Assembly: GCA_017302715.1 (NCBI GenBank)
Contig: JAFLCD010000005.1
Location: forward strand, 113,976 to 177,975
DNA length: 64,000 nucleotides
DNA from: Deltaproteobacteria bacterium
GTDB taxonomy: Bacteria > Bdellovibrionota > UBA2394
Direction of reading: 5' to 3'
In this document: one piece after another, positions 37,483 through 45,853 of the stretch
How the letters are laid out: every line of letters starts with the position of its first letter
Position numbering within the stretch: position 1 is the first letter of the stretch
Notes under the pieces: generated by a model
Databases searched by the model: none
What the model was told of the DNA's origin: nothing
The model's input: the letters and a program-made list of their open reading frames with translations, nothing else
Made by a program: the position numbers and the translations under genes

Positions 37483-38437
37483 GCTTCCAAACGATCACAG
37501 AATAACCTTCAATAAAAAAGCTTCCGATATAACTTCTTTGGGTTTTTAAAATATCGAGTTTGCCTGCGTTCTCGAAATTCTGAAGTCGCGTCAGAAAATT
37601 CCAGAGATAATTTCTCTTTTTGAAATATTCTACTGAGAGAAAATCCATAAAATTATTTTTATCGAGTAATTCGTGGATGGGCTCGATGTGAATACAAAGT
37701 TCTGGCTTTTCATCGAGCAAATACTGAATGAAAGCATCTGTTTTCTCGCCGATTTGCTCGAGAGAGGCCACAGTCACCACCGCCGAATTAGATTTTATGT
37801 GAAAGTTGGTATCAGGTTCAAAATAATTAAAGCGATGTCCAAAAATATTTTTATCGACGCCAGACTTTCTTAGTTGGTTGAGAATTTCTTGAGACGACGT
37901 AGCCCAATCCAAACCCCAGAGTTCGGCCTTAGGATTTACATTTCGAGCACGAAATAAATTATGTCCTGTGCCGCATCCAAATTCATAGACGGCAGATTTA
38001 TCGCGAAGATATTTATCAAAGAGCCAATCCTGCAGTACGGCGAGCATTTTATATTCGAATTGCTTTGAAATCGGGCGAATAAATTGCTGTCTCCATCTTA
38101 CAATAGAGAATTTATTAAAATATTTTGGAACTAAAGCCTCCATAATCTCTTCTTTGGAGATGCAGTCTAGATTTTCACCCCAACCTTTTTCCCAAATAGA
38201 GAGTCTGTGTTCTCCGGCTTTCTCTAAATTCGCGTGCAGAAGAATTTCTACAATCTTTTTGTAATTTTCTTCAGTTTCAGCAGCGGTAAGATTTTGATAC
38301 TGAAAATTTGCATCCTCTATTTTTCTTTGAACATATGGAGTTAAGGTTTCGCCAAAAGCTTCCGTAAAATCTTGAATACTTAGATTCTTAATAGTTGAAG
38401 AATAGACGGGCACCTGAGAGGTAATTTGTTCTTTCAT
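37472..38437 (-). CDS. Class I SAM-dependent methyltransferase (sugar-modification type)
   Basis: 321 residues. After an N-terminal helical part of about 140 residues comes the core: AVYEFGCGTGHNLFRARNVNPKAELWGLDW (motif I EFGCGTG), NSAVVTVASLEQIG and KPELCIHIEPIHEL. It closes the minus-strand operon of split transketolase, SDR and the second Fcl, three bases after fcl-2. It probably methylates the sugar made by that operon; proof is lacking. Confidence 0.75.
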   Translation of the reverse strand: MKEQITSQVPVYSSTIKNLSIQDFTEAFGETLTPYVQRKIEDANFQYQNLTAAETEENYKKIVEILLHANLEKAGEHRLSIWEKGWGENLDCISKEEIMEALVPKYFNKFSIVRWRQQFIRPISKQFEYKMLAVLQDWLFDKYLRDKSAVYEFGCGTGHNLFRARNVNPKAELWGLDWATSSQEILNQLRKSGVDKNIFGHRFNYFEPDTNFHIKSNSAVVTVASLEQIGEKTDAFIQYLLDEKPELCIHIEPIHELLDKNNFMDFLSVEYFKKRNYLWNFLTRLQNFENAGKLDILKTQRSYIGSFFIEGYSVIVWKPKA

Positions 38438-38440
38438 GAA

Positions 38441-39373
38441 TTAGTTCCTAATGTTTGGATAATGTTCTTCAAACCAAGCGACAGTCTTTTCGATTCCCTG
38501 AGCTAGATTTGTAAATTTCATATCTGGGTAAAGTTTTTTAAGTTTTGAATCATCGGAGGGCTTTCGAAGCTGACCATCTTGTTTTGAATCGTCCCAAATA
38601 ATTTTTTCTTTGAAATTAAATTTATCGGCGATGACTCCGACGAGATCTTTGATACTGGATTCGACTCCAGATGACATCATGAGCGGCTCTTCGTCGTCAT
38701 AATTTTCTAAAGCCCAGTAAGTAATTTTAGCGACATCATCGGCAAAAACGAATTCACGCAGCGGTTTGCCAGTGCCCCAGACGCTGAGTGGCTGGCCATT
38801 TTTTTTTGCCAAATATATTTTGTGGATCAAGGAAGCAACAGCATGACCGTCCTTCAAATTAAAATTATCATTGGGGCCATAGAGATTCGTTCCAACAACA
38901 TTTACGAATGAGCAGCCAAACTCTTTTCGGTAGGCTCGAGCTTGAACTTCAAGCATTCGTTTAGCGTGTGCATATCCAAAATTAGACTCATGAGGAATCC
39001 CATCGTGTAATTGGTTTCCGGTCATAGGGAATTTTGTTTGATTTGGAAAAACACAGGTCGAAAGAAACGAGACGAGCTTTTTAACTTTGAGCTGTCGGGC
39101 AGCTTCTAAGACATTTGTATTAATTAAAATATTATCGTGAAAAAAAGTTCCTGGCTGAGAGCTGTTTGCTCCAATTCCACCCACTTTTGCAGCGAGATGG
39201 ATGATGGCGTCAGGGCTAAATGATTTAAAGCATTCAAGTGTTTGTGTGAAACTTCTTAAATCAGCGTGACTTCGATTGAGAAAAGTAAATTCTACATTCG
39301 AGGGAACTTTCATTCGACGAAAAGCGGAGCCGATGAGTCCATCGCTACCCGTAATGATGATCCGTTTGTTCAT
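38441..39373 (-). CDS. GDP-L-fucose synthase-like SDR (second copy)
   Basis: 310 residues. It keeps the Fcl landmarks: [54 protein letters not shown] (Ser/Cys), FGYAHAKRMLEVQARAY (YxxxK), NLYGPNDNFNLKDGHAVASL (His) and REFVFADDVAKI. It therefore probably acts as a 3,5-epimerase/4-reductase on a GDP-4-keto-6-deoxy sugar. It clearly differs in sequence from the copy at 33291, and is grouped with an SDR and transketolase subunits, so its substrate may be a modified or branched sugar and not the fucose precursor. ATGA overlap with the upstream SDR. Confidence 0.82.
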   Translation of the reverse strand: MNKRIIITGSDGLIGSAFRRMKVPSNVEFTFLNRSHADLRSFTQTLECFKSFSPDAIIHLAAKVGGIGANSSQPGTFFHDNILINTNVLEAARQLKVKKLVSFLSTCVFPNQTKFPMTGNQLHDGIPHESNFGYAHAKRMLEVQARAYRKEFGCSFVNVVGTNLYGPNDNFNLKDGHAVASLIHKIYLAKKNGQPLSVWGTGKPLREFVFADDVAKITYWALENYDDEEPLMMSSGVESSIKDLVGVIADKFNFKEKIIWDDSKQDGQLRKPSDDSKLKKLYPDMKFTNLAQGIEKTVAWFEEHYPNIRN

Positions 39374-40455
39374 GAAGAAGAGACTTCTTTAGGTACGGAA
39401 GTTTTTTCTGTCAGAGATCGTGCCGAAAATTCACCGGTGTTTTCAAGTAAACTGCGTTGCCAGGCTATCGTTTTTTCTAATCCCTTTTCTAAAGAAACAA
39501 AATCTCGCTTTCCAAATTCCTTGGTCGCTCGTGAGATATCTAAAAATACGTCAGGAGGTGCTGATTTTAATTCTCGGTTTTTCGCTGGGAAAATCACTTC
39601 GGCCGAGGTCATCTTGCCGATTTTTTTAGCAAGCTCTCGGATCGTGGTTCTAGAAGCTCCACCTACGTTGTAAAGCGTATGAGTTCCATGAAATAAAATA
39701 TTCCAAAAAATTTCCATGGCGTCGGTGACGTAGCAATAAGTTCGCTTTGCTAGGCCTTCGTCGAGCAATTCGATTTTACCTTTGATTCCTTTTTCGACAA
39801 ACGAGTGAAGAGCTCGCTTGTCGCCGAGTTTCACTCCGGGTCCGTAGGCAAGTGCCACTCGAGCAATTTTTACGTCGATACCTTTTTGTTTATAGGCGTA
39901 ACAAATGGCTTCACCTGATCTTTTGGCTTCGATATAGCAAGCACGAGGATGGTCGGTATTCGTGGTTCCGATATGCTCTTCGCGATAAGCATTCACCTCG
40001 AGACCAGAATAAACTTCGCTGGTACTAATAAACAAAAATTGTCCGGTAGGGTTCATTTTTTGAAACAAAGAAAAAGTAGCAGCGGTATTTAGATAAATCG
40101 TGCGCGCTTGGTCTTCTAAAAATTTTTGCGGTTGTCCGTAGCCCGCGGCATGAATAATCAGATCAGCATTTGGAAGTTGAGCAACGGCGAGAGGATCCGT
40201 TAAATCAAGTTGAAGAATATGAGCGCCTTCAAAATCACAAAGTTCTTTGAGATAACTTAGGGGAGTTGAGTAGGTGAGTGCATACACACGAAGATTGCTG
40301 GGTTCAGTTTTTTGCAAATGTCTTAAGCAAGCAACAAAATAGCTTCCCAAAACTCCAGACGCTCCTGTCACGATCACGGTTTTATCTTTTAGTTTTGAAA
40401 GAGAGACTTTATTGCAAATCTCTGCCGCATCTTCAAAGAAAATATCGAATTTCAT
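39370..40455 (-). CDS. NAD-dependent epimerase/dehydratase (UXS/RmlB-like SDR)
   Basis: 361 residues. After about 25 residues: TVIVTGASGVLGSYFVACL (cofactor loop), LIIHAAGYGQPQKFLED, FLFISTSEVYSGLE, ACYIEAKRSGEAICYAY (YxxxK), ARVALAYGPGVKLGDKRALHSF and KRTYCYVTDAMEIF. The order is that of UDP-glucuronate decarboxylase and dTDP-glucose dehydratase relatives; the exact reaction is not settled. Overlaps of 4 bases with the transketolase subunit upstream and fcl-2 downstream show a tightly coupled operon. Confidence 0.8.
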   Translation of the reverse strand: MKFDIFFEDAAEICNKVSLSKLKDKTVIVTGASGVLGSYFVACLRHLQKTEPSNLRVYALTYSTPLSYLKELCDFEGAHILQLDLTDPLAVAQLPNADLIIHAAGYGQPQKFLEDQARTIYLNTAATFSLFQKMNPTGQFLFISTSEVYSGLEVNAYREEHIGTTNTDHPRACYIEAKRSGEAICYAYKQKGIDVKIARVALAYGPGVKLGDKRALHSFVEKGIKGKIELLDEGLAKRTYCYVTDAMEIFWNILFHGTHTLYNVGGASRTTIRELAKKIGKMTSAEVIFPAKNRELKSAPPDVFLDISRATKEFGKRDFVSLEKGLEKTIAWQRSLLENTGEFSARSLTEKTSVPKEVSSS

Positions 40456-41405
40456 TGCACCACCTCCGGTGACTTGTTTAAGTCTGCTTCGTGTCGTGAA
40501 TCTAAAACTTTGGAATCTAGAATTTTTTCAATTCGATTTTTTAAAGCATCGGTCGAAAGTTGAAGTGCCTGATCCTGTTCTTCTGCCGTTCCATAATTGG
40601 TTAAAAATTTTCGAGGAACGCCAATCGTTGAAATAGAGTGCGCTCTCATTTCCATGGCTTGAGAAATTTCGCGCGAGAGTCCGCCTTCATAACTTGGTTC
40701 AAATAGAATAAATTTCGAGGACACAGCATTTTTCTTTAAAGTCTCGCGATCAAACGGCGCAACCGTAGTGTAATAAAGTACAGTTGCATCAAAGGATTGA
40801 ATAAGTGGCCAAAGATTTTTAAGCGCAGGTCCTACAACTACAAAAGTAGCTTCGCTTCCTCGTTTTAAAACTTGGGCTTTTCCAAATTTTACCGGATGCG
40901 AAATTGGATTTTCTCGCTCGCTCAATCGAAAATAAGTGGGAGATCCATTGCTATAAGTTTCGCGAAAGAGTTGATCGAGTTCTTCCGAAGTTCCCGGAAC
41001 AACGATTTGCATTCTTGGCAACGTCTGAAGAAGTTCAATATCTCCAGGACAGTGGTGAGTGCAGCCAAGAGCTGCATAATCATAAGAAGCTCCTACCGTA
41101 ACAAAGTTTCCACCTAAATTTTGATAGCAAAAATCAGTTTTGATCTGCTCGAACGCTCGCTCAACTAAAAAGGGGGCAATCGTATGTACGATGGGAATTA
41201 ATCCGTTCTTCGCCATGCCAGCAGCAACGCCAATGGTGGATTGCTCTAAGATTCCAATATTTAAAACTCTATCCGAATATTTTTTGAATGCTTCTTTGAA
41301 TCCAAAAACGCCGATGTCTCCAAGCAAAAGTGAAAGCTCAGGATTTTTTTCGAGCAGACTCTCAACCGTTAAAACAAATTGTTTTCTCATTCCGCCTTTG
41401 CTCAT
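40452..41405 (-). CDS. Transketolase C-terminal subunit (split transketolase)
   Basis: 317 residues: pyrimidine-binding domain with NIGILEQSTIGVAAGMAKNG (the catalytic Glu that activates ThDP) and ALGCTHHCPGDIELLQTLPRMQIVVPGTSEE, then the C-terminal domain ATFVVVGPALKNLWP. It pairs with the N-terminal subunit encoded just upstream (ATGA overlap). Two-subunit transketolases transfer a two-carbon ketol unit. In a sugar-nucleotide operon it could extend or branch a sugar instead of serving the pentose phosphate pathway. Confidence 0.88.
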   Translation of the reverse strand: MSKGGMRKQFVLTVESLLEKNPELSLLLGDIGVFGFKEAFKKYSDRVLNIGILEQSTIGVAAGMAKNGLIPIVHTIAPFLVERAFEQIKTDFCYQNLGGNFVTVGASYDYAALGCTHHCPGDIELLQTLPRMQIVVPGTSEELDQLFRETYSNGSPTYFRLSERENPISHPVKFGKAQVLKRGSEATFVVVGPALKNLWPLIQSFDATVLYYTTVAPFDRETLKKNAVSSKFILFEPSYEGGLSREISQAMEMRAHSISTIGVPRKFLTNYGTAEEQDQALQLSTDALKNRIEKILDSKVLDSRHEADLNKSPEVVQ

Positions 41406-42181
41406 CGTAGCTCCTTAATGAGACCTTCGACTTCTTCAGAGCTTGGTGAGCGATGATGCCACGAGGGATTATTTTCTAAAGATTTGCAGCCATAGCCTTT
41501 GATGGTTTCGGCGATAATCGCGAGAGGTTTTTCACTTTGAGTGAAGGCGCTTCGAATTTCTTCATGATCGTGACCGTTGATAGAAATAGCGTTCCATCCA
41601 AAGGATTCAAATTTTTTTACTAAGTCTCCGAGCTGCAAAGCACGATCTGTCGAATGATTGAAATCGACGATGCAAGTGAGGTTATCGAGTTTATGATGAG
41701 TGGCAATCAATGCAGATTCCCAAATGCTTCCTTCGTTGCATTCACCATCGCCCACAATGCAAAAAACTTTTGCAGGATTTTTTTGAATTTTCATTGCGAG
41801 AGCCGCACCGACTGCCATCGGAAATCCATGGCCGAGCGATCCTGTAGAAGCTTCAGCTCCTGGAACTTTTGTTGTATCCGGATGTCCGCCAAGCCGACTC
41901 GAGAATTTTCCGAAAGTGCTCAGTTCTGAAACATCAAAGAATCCAAATTCAGAAAGCACAGCGTACAAACCTAAAGAGGCGTGACCTTTGCTTAAAATAA
42001 ATCGATCGCGATTATGGGCCGTTGGATTTTTTGGATCGATCTGTAAAATTTCTGAATAAAGTACCCAAAGTAAATCGAGAATACTCAATGAGCTTGGAAG
42101 ATGACCTTCCTTTGCGCTGCTTGCGACCTCGATCATTTTTCTTCGAAGTGCGCGTAATTTTGACTGCGAGTCGAGCTTCAT
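41402..42181 (-). CDS. Transketolase N-terminal subunit (split transketolase)
   Basis: 259 residues: SSAKEGHLPSSLSILDLLWVLY, RDRFILSKGHASLGLYAVLSEFG, STGSLGHGFPMAVGAALAMK, and the ThDP/metal motif VGDGECNEGSIWE running to NLTCIVDFNH (GDG-X26-N). This is the diphosphate-binding half of transketolase. It is the first gene of a five-gene minus-strand operon ending at 37472. Only an ordinary-length upstream region (185 bases) separates it from the divergent exported-protein genes. Confidence 0.9.
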   Translation of the reverse strand: MKLDSQSKLRALRRKMIEVASSAKEGHLPSSLSILDLLWVLYSEILQIDPKNPTAHNRDRFILSKGHASLGLYAVLSEFGFFDVSELSTFGKFSSRLGGHPDTTKVPGAEASTGSLGHGFPMAVGAALAMKIQKNPAKVFCIVGDGECNEGSIWESALIATHHKLDNLTCIVDFNHSTDRALQLGDLVKKFESFGWNAISINGHDHEEIRSAFTQSEKPLAIIAETIKGYGCKSLENNPSWHHRSPSSEEVEGLIKELR

Positions 42182-42322
42182 CCGTAAATCCGCCTCTGCA
42201 TAAATTTTATCAATGAAGTCTGGATGACAGCAGGCAGCGCTTAATTGGGGTGCAGATGGTGCAGAGGGACAAAGGGATCAATCCCAAGTTGCTGATTTTG
42301 TTTAGTAATTTTAACGAACTTT

Positions 42323-42338
42323 AGGTACGGAATTTGCA
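42323..42338 (+). promoter_or_regulatory. Candidate sigma-54 (RpoN) -24/-12 promoter
   Basis: The bases AGGTACGGAATTTGCA match the RpoN consensus TGGCACG-N4-TTGCA at the key positions: GG at 42324-42325 and GC at 42336-42337 with exactly ten bases between them, plus ACG and TTGCA. Mismatches are A for T at the first base and T for C after GG. A start near 42349 would leave an 18-base leader with AGAAGG before the GTG at 42367. No enhancer site was identified, which such promoters need. Confidence 0.55.
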
Positions 42339-42366
42339 TCTTTAGAGGAGAGAAGGTTAATAGCCT

Positions 42367-43083
42367 GTGGGTGCAAATGCTGTGGTGAATCAGATCAAAA
42401 TTATTTTGTTTTTCTCTCTTCGAAGCCTCTTCGCTTTTTGCGCTTTAATTTGTCTGAGTTCTTCGAAAACGTGGGCCGATAAGAAAGAGACTTGCGAACT
42501 GGTGGCAGAAGAAATTGGCTCCGTTGCGCAGCTTAATTTAGAGCGTCAGTCGATTCAAAAACTTAAGCTGATGATTTCGGCAACGGGAAGAGAGGTCAAT
42601 CGGGCTGCTGAAAATAATCTTTACAGGGAAACTTTAAGGTTCATTCGAAAGTGGGAGGAAAAGCTCGGCCTCAGGATGGAAGGAATTTTAGGCGAAGCAA
42701 AAAATAGCAATACGAAAGGCGTTGGTGTTGCTATGAAGTTTGTTGCAAAACAAATGGAACTTTCACCTATTGAAAAAGCAGAACTTTGGCAGGCTCTTAC
42801 CGGAACTCTTTGTATGTACTCCGGCACACCACTTCCCGATTTTCAATATCGTTTTGAAGATTCAGAGGGTTCTATTTATTTTCAGGGTATTTCGTATAAA
42901 AGTTTTTATCCCACATTTAAAATTTCAAAAGATGGTGATACTTATTTTGGAAAAATTCAAAAGCTTGGAAAAGATCGGCCCTTACCCAAAAACTCAGACT
43001 TTCAACCTATTCGACAAGATCATGAGGCGCCTACGACTATACGAGATTTAAATTTCTGGGTGCCGGGAGCGCCAGCTCAATGA
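42367..43083 (+). CDS. Exported protein of unknown function
   Basis: 238 residues from GTG, with AGAAGG ten bases upstream. GTG codons 15 and 18 bases downstream are alternative starts. An N-terminal hydrophobic segment (IILFFSLRSLFAFCALICL) and SSSKTWA before the mature DKKETCELV indicate a Sec signal peptide. The mature part is helical at first (ELVAEEIGSVAQLN, LYRETLRFIRKWEEKLG), then has a predicted beta-rich tail and a second Cys near LCMYSG, so a disulfide is possible. I recognise no family. It overlaps the next gene by 4 bases and both sit behind the candidate sigma-54 promoter. Confidence 0.6.
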   Translation: MGANAVVNQIKIILFFSLRSLFAFCALICLSSSKTWADKKETCELVAEEIGSVAQLNLERQSIQKLKLMISATGREVNRAAENNLYRETLRFIRKWEEKLGLRMEGILGEAKNSNTKGVGVAMKFVAKQMELSPIEKAELWQALTGTLCMYSGTPLPDFQYRFEDSEGSIYFQGISYKSFYPTFKISKDGDTYFGKIQKLGKDRPLPKNSDFQPIRQDHEAPTTIRDLNFWVPGAPAQ

Positions 43084-44858
43084 TGTCGCTGCGAAAATAT
43101 TTTTTGATTTGTTTAGCGGTATTTTTCGTCACTCAAAGTGCTTGGGCTCGCGATATCAGTTTGCCGATATGCCAGGGTGTTGCTAGTGAACTGGCATCTC
43201 TAAGAGCGGCGAGAGAGGCAGAAGTGAAGGTGGATGCCCCAAAAATAAATAAAGCTGATATCCCAGAGGAGACGACTTTAACCTTGATGAAAGACTGGTC
43301 GAAGGAGCTTTCGCCACGAGAACGATTGATTTATGAAATAGTTTCTCCTAATTACAGTCGATACATTTTTTTAAGATCAAAATTCTCTGCAAAGAATAAG
43401 CGGCAGTTTGAAAAAATTCGAAAGCAATTATTATCTTTATCAAAAAGTAGTTTCATTGCCGGTATTAAAAAAGTTGCAGAAGAAAGAAAGGGTCAGGAAG
43501 TAGATCCTTCAAAGGCTGCTTCAATTAGGACGTTTATTAAGTCCCAATATGTTTTACCTGTTCTGGGTGAGTTATTACCGGAAGAGGTTCTGCGCCTTCA
43601 GAAAGTTGGGAAGAACGGTCAATCTTTACTCGAAGATATTTATTATTTGTCACTTTCTTTTCCCATCGTTAAGGCGATGTTTCATGATTCCGCAGCAGTA
43701 AAAGCCGCAGGTGGATGGGATAATGTTTCAGAATTTATTCAGAGTATTATTAACGAACAGGCGATTAAAATTTTTAAAAATATGCCGTTTAACTCAGAAG
43801 CCGGAATAGAGAATCCTGCCAATTATTTTGCAGAATGGATAAAGAAAAGACTTAATAAAGCAAGACGAACACTTATCGAGCAAAAGCAGAGGAATAAAGA
43901 AGTTTCACTCGATAAGATTTTGGATGTTTATAAAACTCGAGATGAGGTCGAATTTGAATTTTCTAATACGGATACAGAAACTCCGGTAAAAAGCATTGGA
44001 TCTCAAATTATTCTCAAGGATAAGGATGCGACCACGGATGCCAGCCAATTTTTTGAAGCTTCGCCTCAAGACTTTCGTATTTTTCTCGAAGATCCAGGTT
44101 TGTTAACTCCTGCACAGGCAAAGGCGCTATGGGCGATGATCCAAGCGCCTAGCTCTAAAGGTATTGGAATTAAAAAAATGTATGACCTTAGCCAGGCCAC
44201 TGTTAAGGAAGGTATTGAAAAAATTAAATCTGTAGTTATAGCTAAGAAAAATTCTGATGCTAGTCGCTTGGCTTATCGAACTCCATTCATAGGAGATCCT
44301 GAGGTTTTAAGAAGTAAGGCCGAAGCCTTTTTATTTGAGTTAGATCCAGAAACCAGAGAAATTTTTACTGATGCTATGAATAGCAAATTAAAATCCGAGG
44401 AGTTGGATCCTCGCCTTCAGGGGATATTTAGTGAATGGCTTACTATTCTTAAAAAAGATCAAAATTTTACATTGGGAAATTTTAAAAATTCAAATTTTCT
44501 TCGAAATCCACGAGGATTTATTCCTTCTCCACAGGATATTCATAGTCTTTTAAATAATATGGGAATTGAGGAAAAGGGTGGCAAGGCCGCAGGCATCGTG
44601 AAGAATTATTTTGAATCTCATTGGATTAGTCCTGAAGAAACTTTGGATATTTGCTTAGGAGCACATTCTCATGTCAGTAGATTCTACGACCGCCTTCGAA
44701 TGAGAAATTTGGCGCGTTACGAGGCAAGCAACGAAAAATTTTACACAGATATTGCCAAGATCTTACAAGATGCTGGATATCATCCTCAGGCTACTACCGC
44801 ATGGAAAGACGCCGGCCGAAAAGATATTTCAGAGACAGATTCTCAACCCGACAATTGA
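43080..44858 (+). CDS. Large exported protein of unknown function with a sigma-factor-like segment
   Basis: 592 residues, signal peptide MMSLRKYFLICLAVFFVTQS then AWARD. The rest is mostly helical and highly charged. Residues about 245-280 (NPANYFAEWIKKRLNKAR, then VSLDKI) and about 341-386 (LLTPAQAKALWAMI, then GIKKMYDLSQATVKEGIEKI) resemble the region 2-to-4 layout of sigma-70 factors, the second being a good helix-turn-helix outline. A leader peptide on such a protein is odd. It could be chance similarity of helical repeats. Coupled to the upstream gene by ATGA; convergent overlap of 16 bases with the ABC ATPase gene. No function is assigned. Confidence 0.55.
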   Translation: MMSLRKYFLICLAVFFVTQSAWARDISLPICQGVASELASLRAAREAEVKVDAPKINKADIPEETTLTLMKDWSKELSPRERLIYEIVSPNYSRYIFLRSKFSAKNKRQFEKIRKQLLSLSKSSFIAGIKKVAEERKGQEVDPSKAASIRTFIKSQYVLPVLGELLPEEVLRLQKVGKNGQSLLEDIYYLSLSFPIVKAMFHDSAAVKAAGGWDNVSEFIQSIINEQAIKIFKNMPFNSEAGIENPANYFAEWIKKRLNKARRTLIEQKQRNKEVSLDKILDVYKTRDEVEFEFSNTDTETPVKSIGSQIILKDKDATTDASQFFEASPQDFRIFLEDPGLLTPAQAKALWAMIQAPSSKGIGIKKMYDLSQATVKEGIEKIKSVVIAKKNSDASRLAYRTPFIGDPEVLRSKAEAFLFELDPETREIFTDAMNSKLKSEELDPRLQGIFSEWLTILKKDQNFTLGNFKNSNFLRNPRGFIPSPQDIHSLLNNMGIEEKGGKAAGIVKNYFESHWISPEETLDICLGAHSHVSRFYDRLRMRNLARYEASNEKFYTDIAKILQDAGYHPQATTAWKDAGRKDISETDSQPDN

Positions 44859-45853
44859 TGTAAATTTTTTTGATCGAAACTTACTTGGATATTTTCACCA
44901 ACAAAATGTGGCTTCTCATCCATAGAAACGGGAAGTCTTGCGACAATTTTTTCTCCAGTTTGCAAGTGCAGATGATATTCATGCACGGAACCTAAAAAAT
45001 GATATTCCTTTATGGAAGCTTGGCGGACTTCTCCGGTTAAAGAATCTTGCAAGGAATGTAATTTAATATTCTCGGGTCTCACGACCAAAGTTTTTCCATT
45101 CGCTTGCGTAAGAAAATTGGCGGCGCCCATGAAGTCGGCGACGAAGCGGGTGCTTGGGCGAAGGTAAACATCTTGAGATGAGCCGATTTGCTCGATCTTT
45201 CCTTTGTTCATCACGACAACTCGATCTGAAATCGCCATCGCTTCGGCCTGATCGTGAGTAACGTAAACGGCCGTGATTTTTAAAGACTTTTGAATATTTC
45301 GAATTTCATTTCGCATCGATTCGCGAAGTTTGGCGTCTAGATTTGAAAGCGGTTCATCGAAAAGTAAGATCGCAGGCTTTACGATCAACGCGCGAGCAAG
45401 TGCGACGCGCTGTTGTTGACCTCCAGAAAGTTCATGAGGTTTTCGCTTTTCGTAACCGCGCAAATTAACGATATCGAGAAATCCCGAAAGTTTTTGTGAT
45501 TGTTCTTCTTTTGAAAATCCGCGGAGTTTCAATCCGTACATAATATTTTCTTCCACATTCATATGTGGAAAAAGCGCGTAGGATTGAAACACCATCGCCG
45601 AATTTCTTTTATTCGGCGGAAGTTGTGTGATGTCTTTATCATTTAAAATAATATGACCTGAAGTGGGACTCTCAAATCCAGCCAGCATTCGAAGTACGGT
45701 GGTTTTTCCACAACCCGAAGGGCCAAGCAAGGTGACAAGTTCTCCGCCTTGAATATCGAGAGAGAAATCTTCGACTGCCACATTTTCTTTTTGATGATGA
45801 ATATCGAAGAAAGATTTTCTGAGATGCTGAAGTTTTACGTTGGATGAGCTCAA
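44843..45853 (-). CDS. ABC transporter ATP-binding protein (FbpC/FutC-like, CUT1/Fe type)
   Basis: 336 residues: Walker A GPSGCGKTT (44-52), Q-loop VFQSYALFPHM (Gln90), signature LSGGQQQR (142-149), Walker B ILLFDEP (162-168), YVTHDQ, and a C-terminal TOBE-like region (residues about 240-330, VVRPENIKL). This domain order is shared by ferric-iron, polyamine, sulfate and phosphonate importers. Its ATG overlaps the permease stop by 4 bases. Energises uptake through the 553-residue permease. Confidence 0.88.
   Translation of the reverse strand: MSSSNVKLQHLRKSFFDIHHQKENVAVEDFSLDIQGGELVTLLGPSGCGKTTVLRMLAGFESPTSGHIILNDKDITQLPPNKRNSAMVFQSYALFPHMNVEENIMYGLKLRGFSKEEQSQKLSGFLDIVNLRGYEKRKPHELSGGQQQRVALARALIVKPAILLFDEPLSNLDAKLRESMRNEIRNIQKSLKITAVYVTHDQAEAMAISDRVVVMNKGKIEQIGSSQDVYLRPSTRFVADFMGAANFLTQANGKTLVVRPENIKLHSLQDSLTGEVRQASIKEYHFLGSVHEYHLHLQTGEKIVARLPVSMDEKPHFVGENIQVSFDQKNLHQLSG

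Noticed and set aside
42740..43051. 103-codon frame inside the exported-protein gene 42367-43083
   Set aside because: Overlaps in another frame a gene with a signal peptide and coupled downstream neighbour; no ribosome site.
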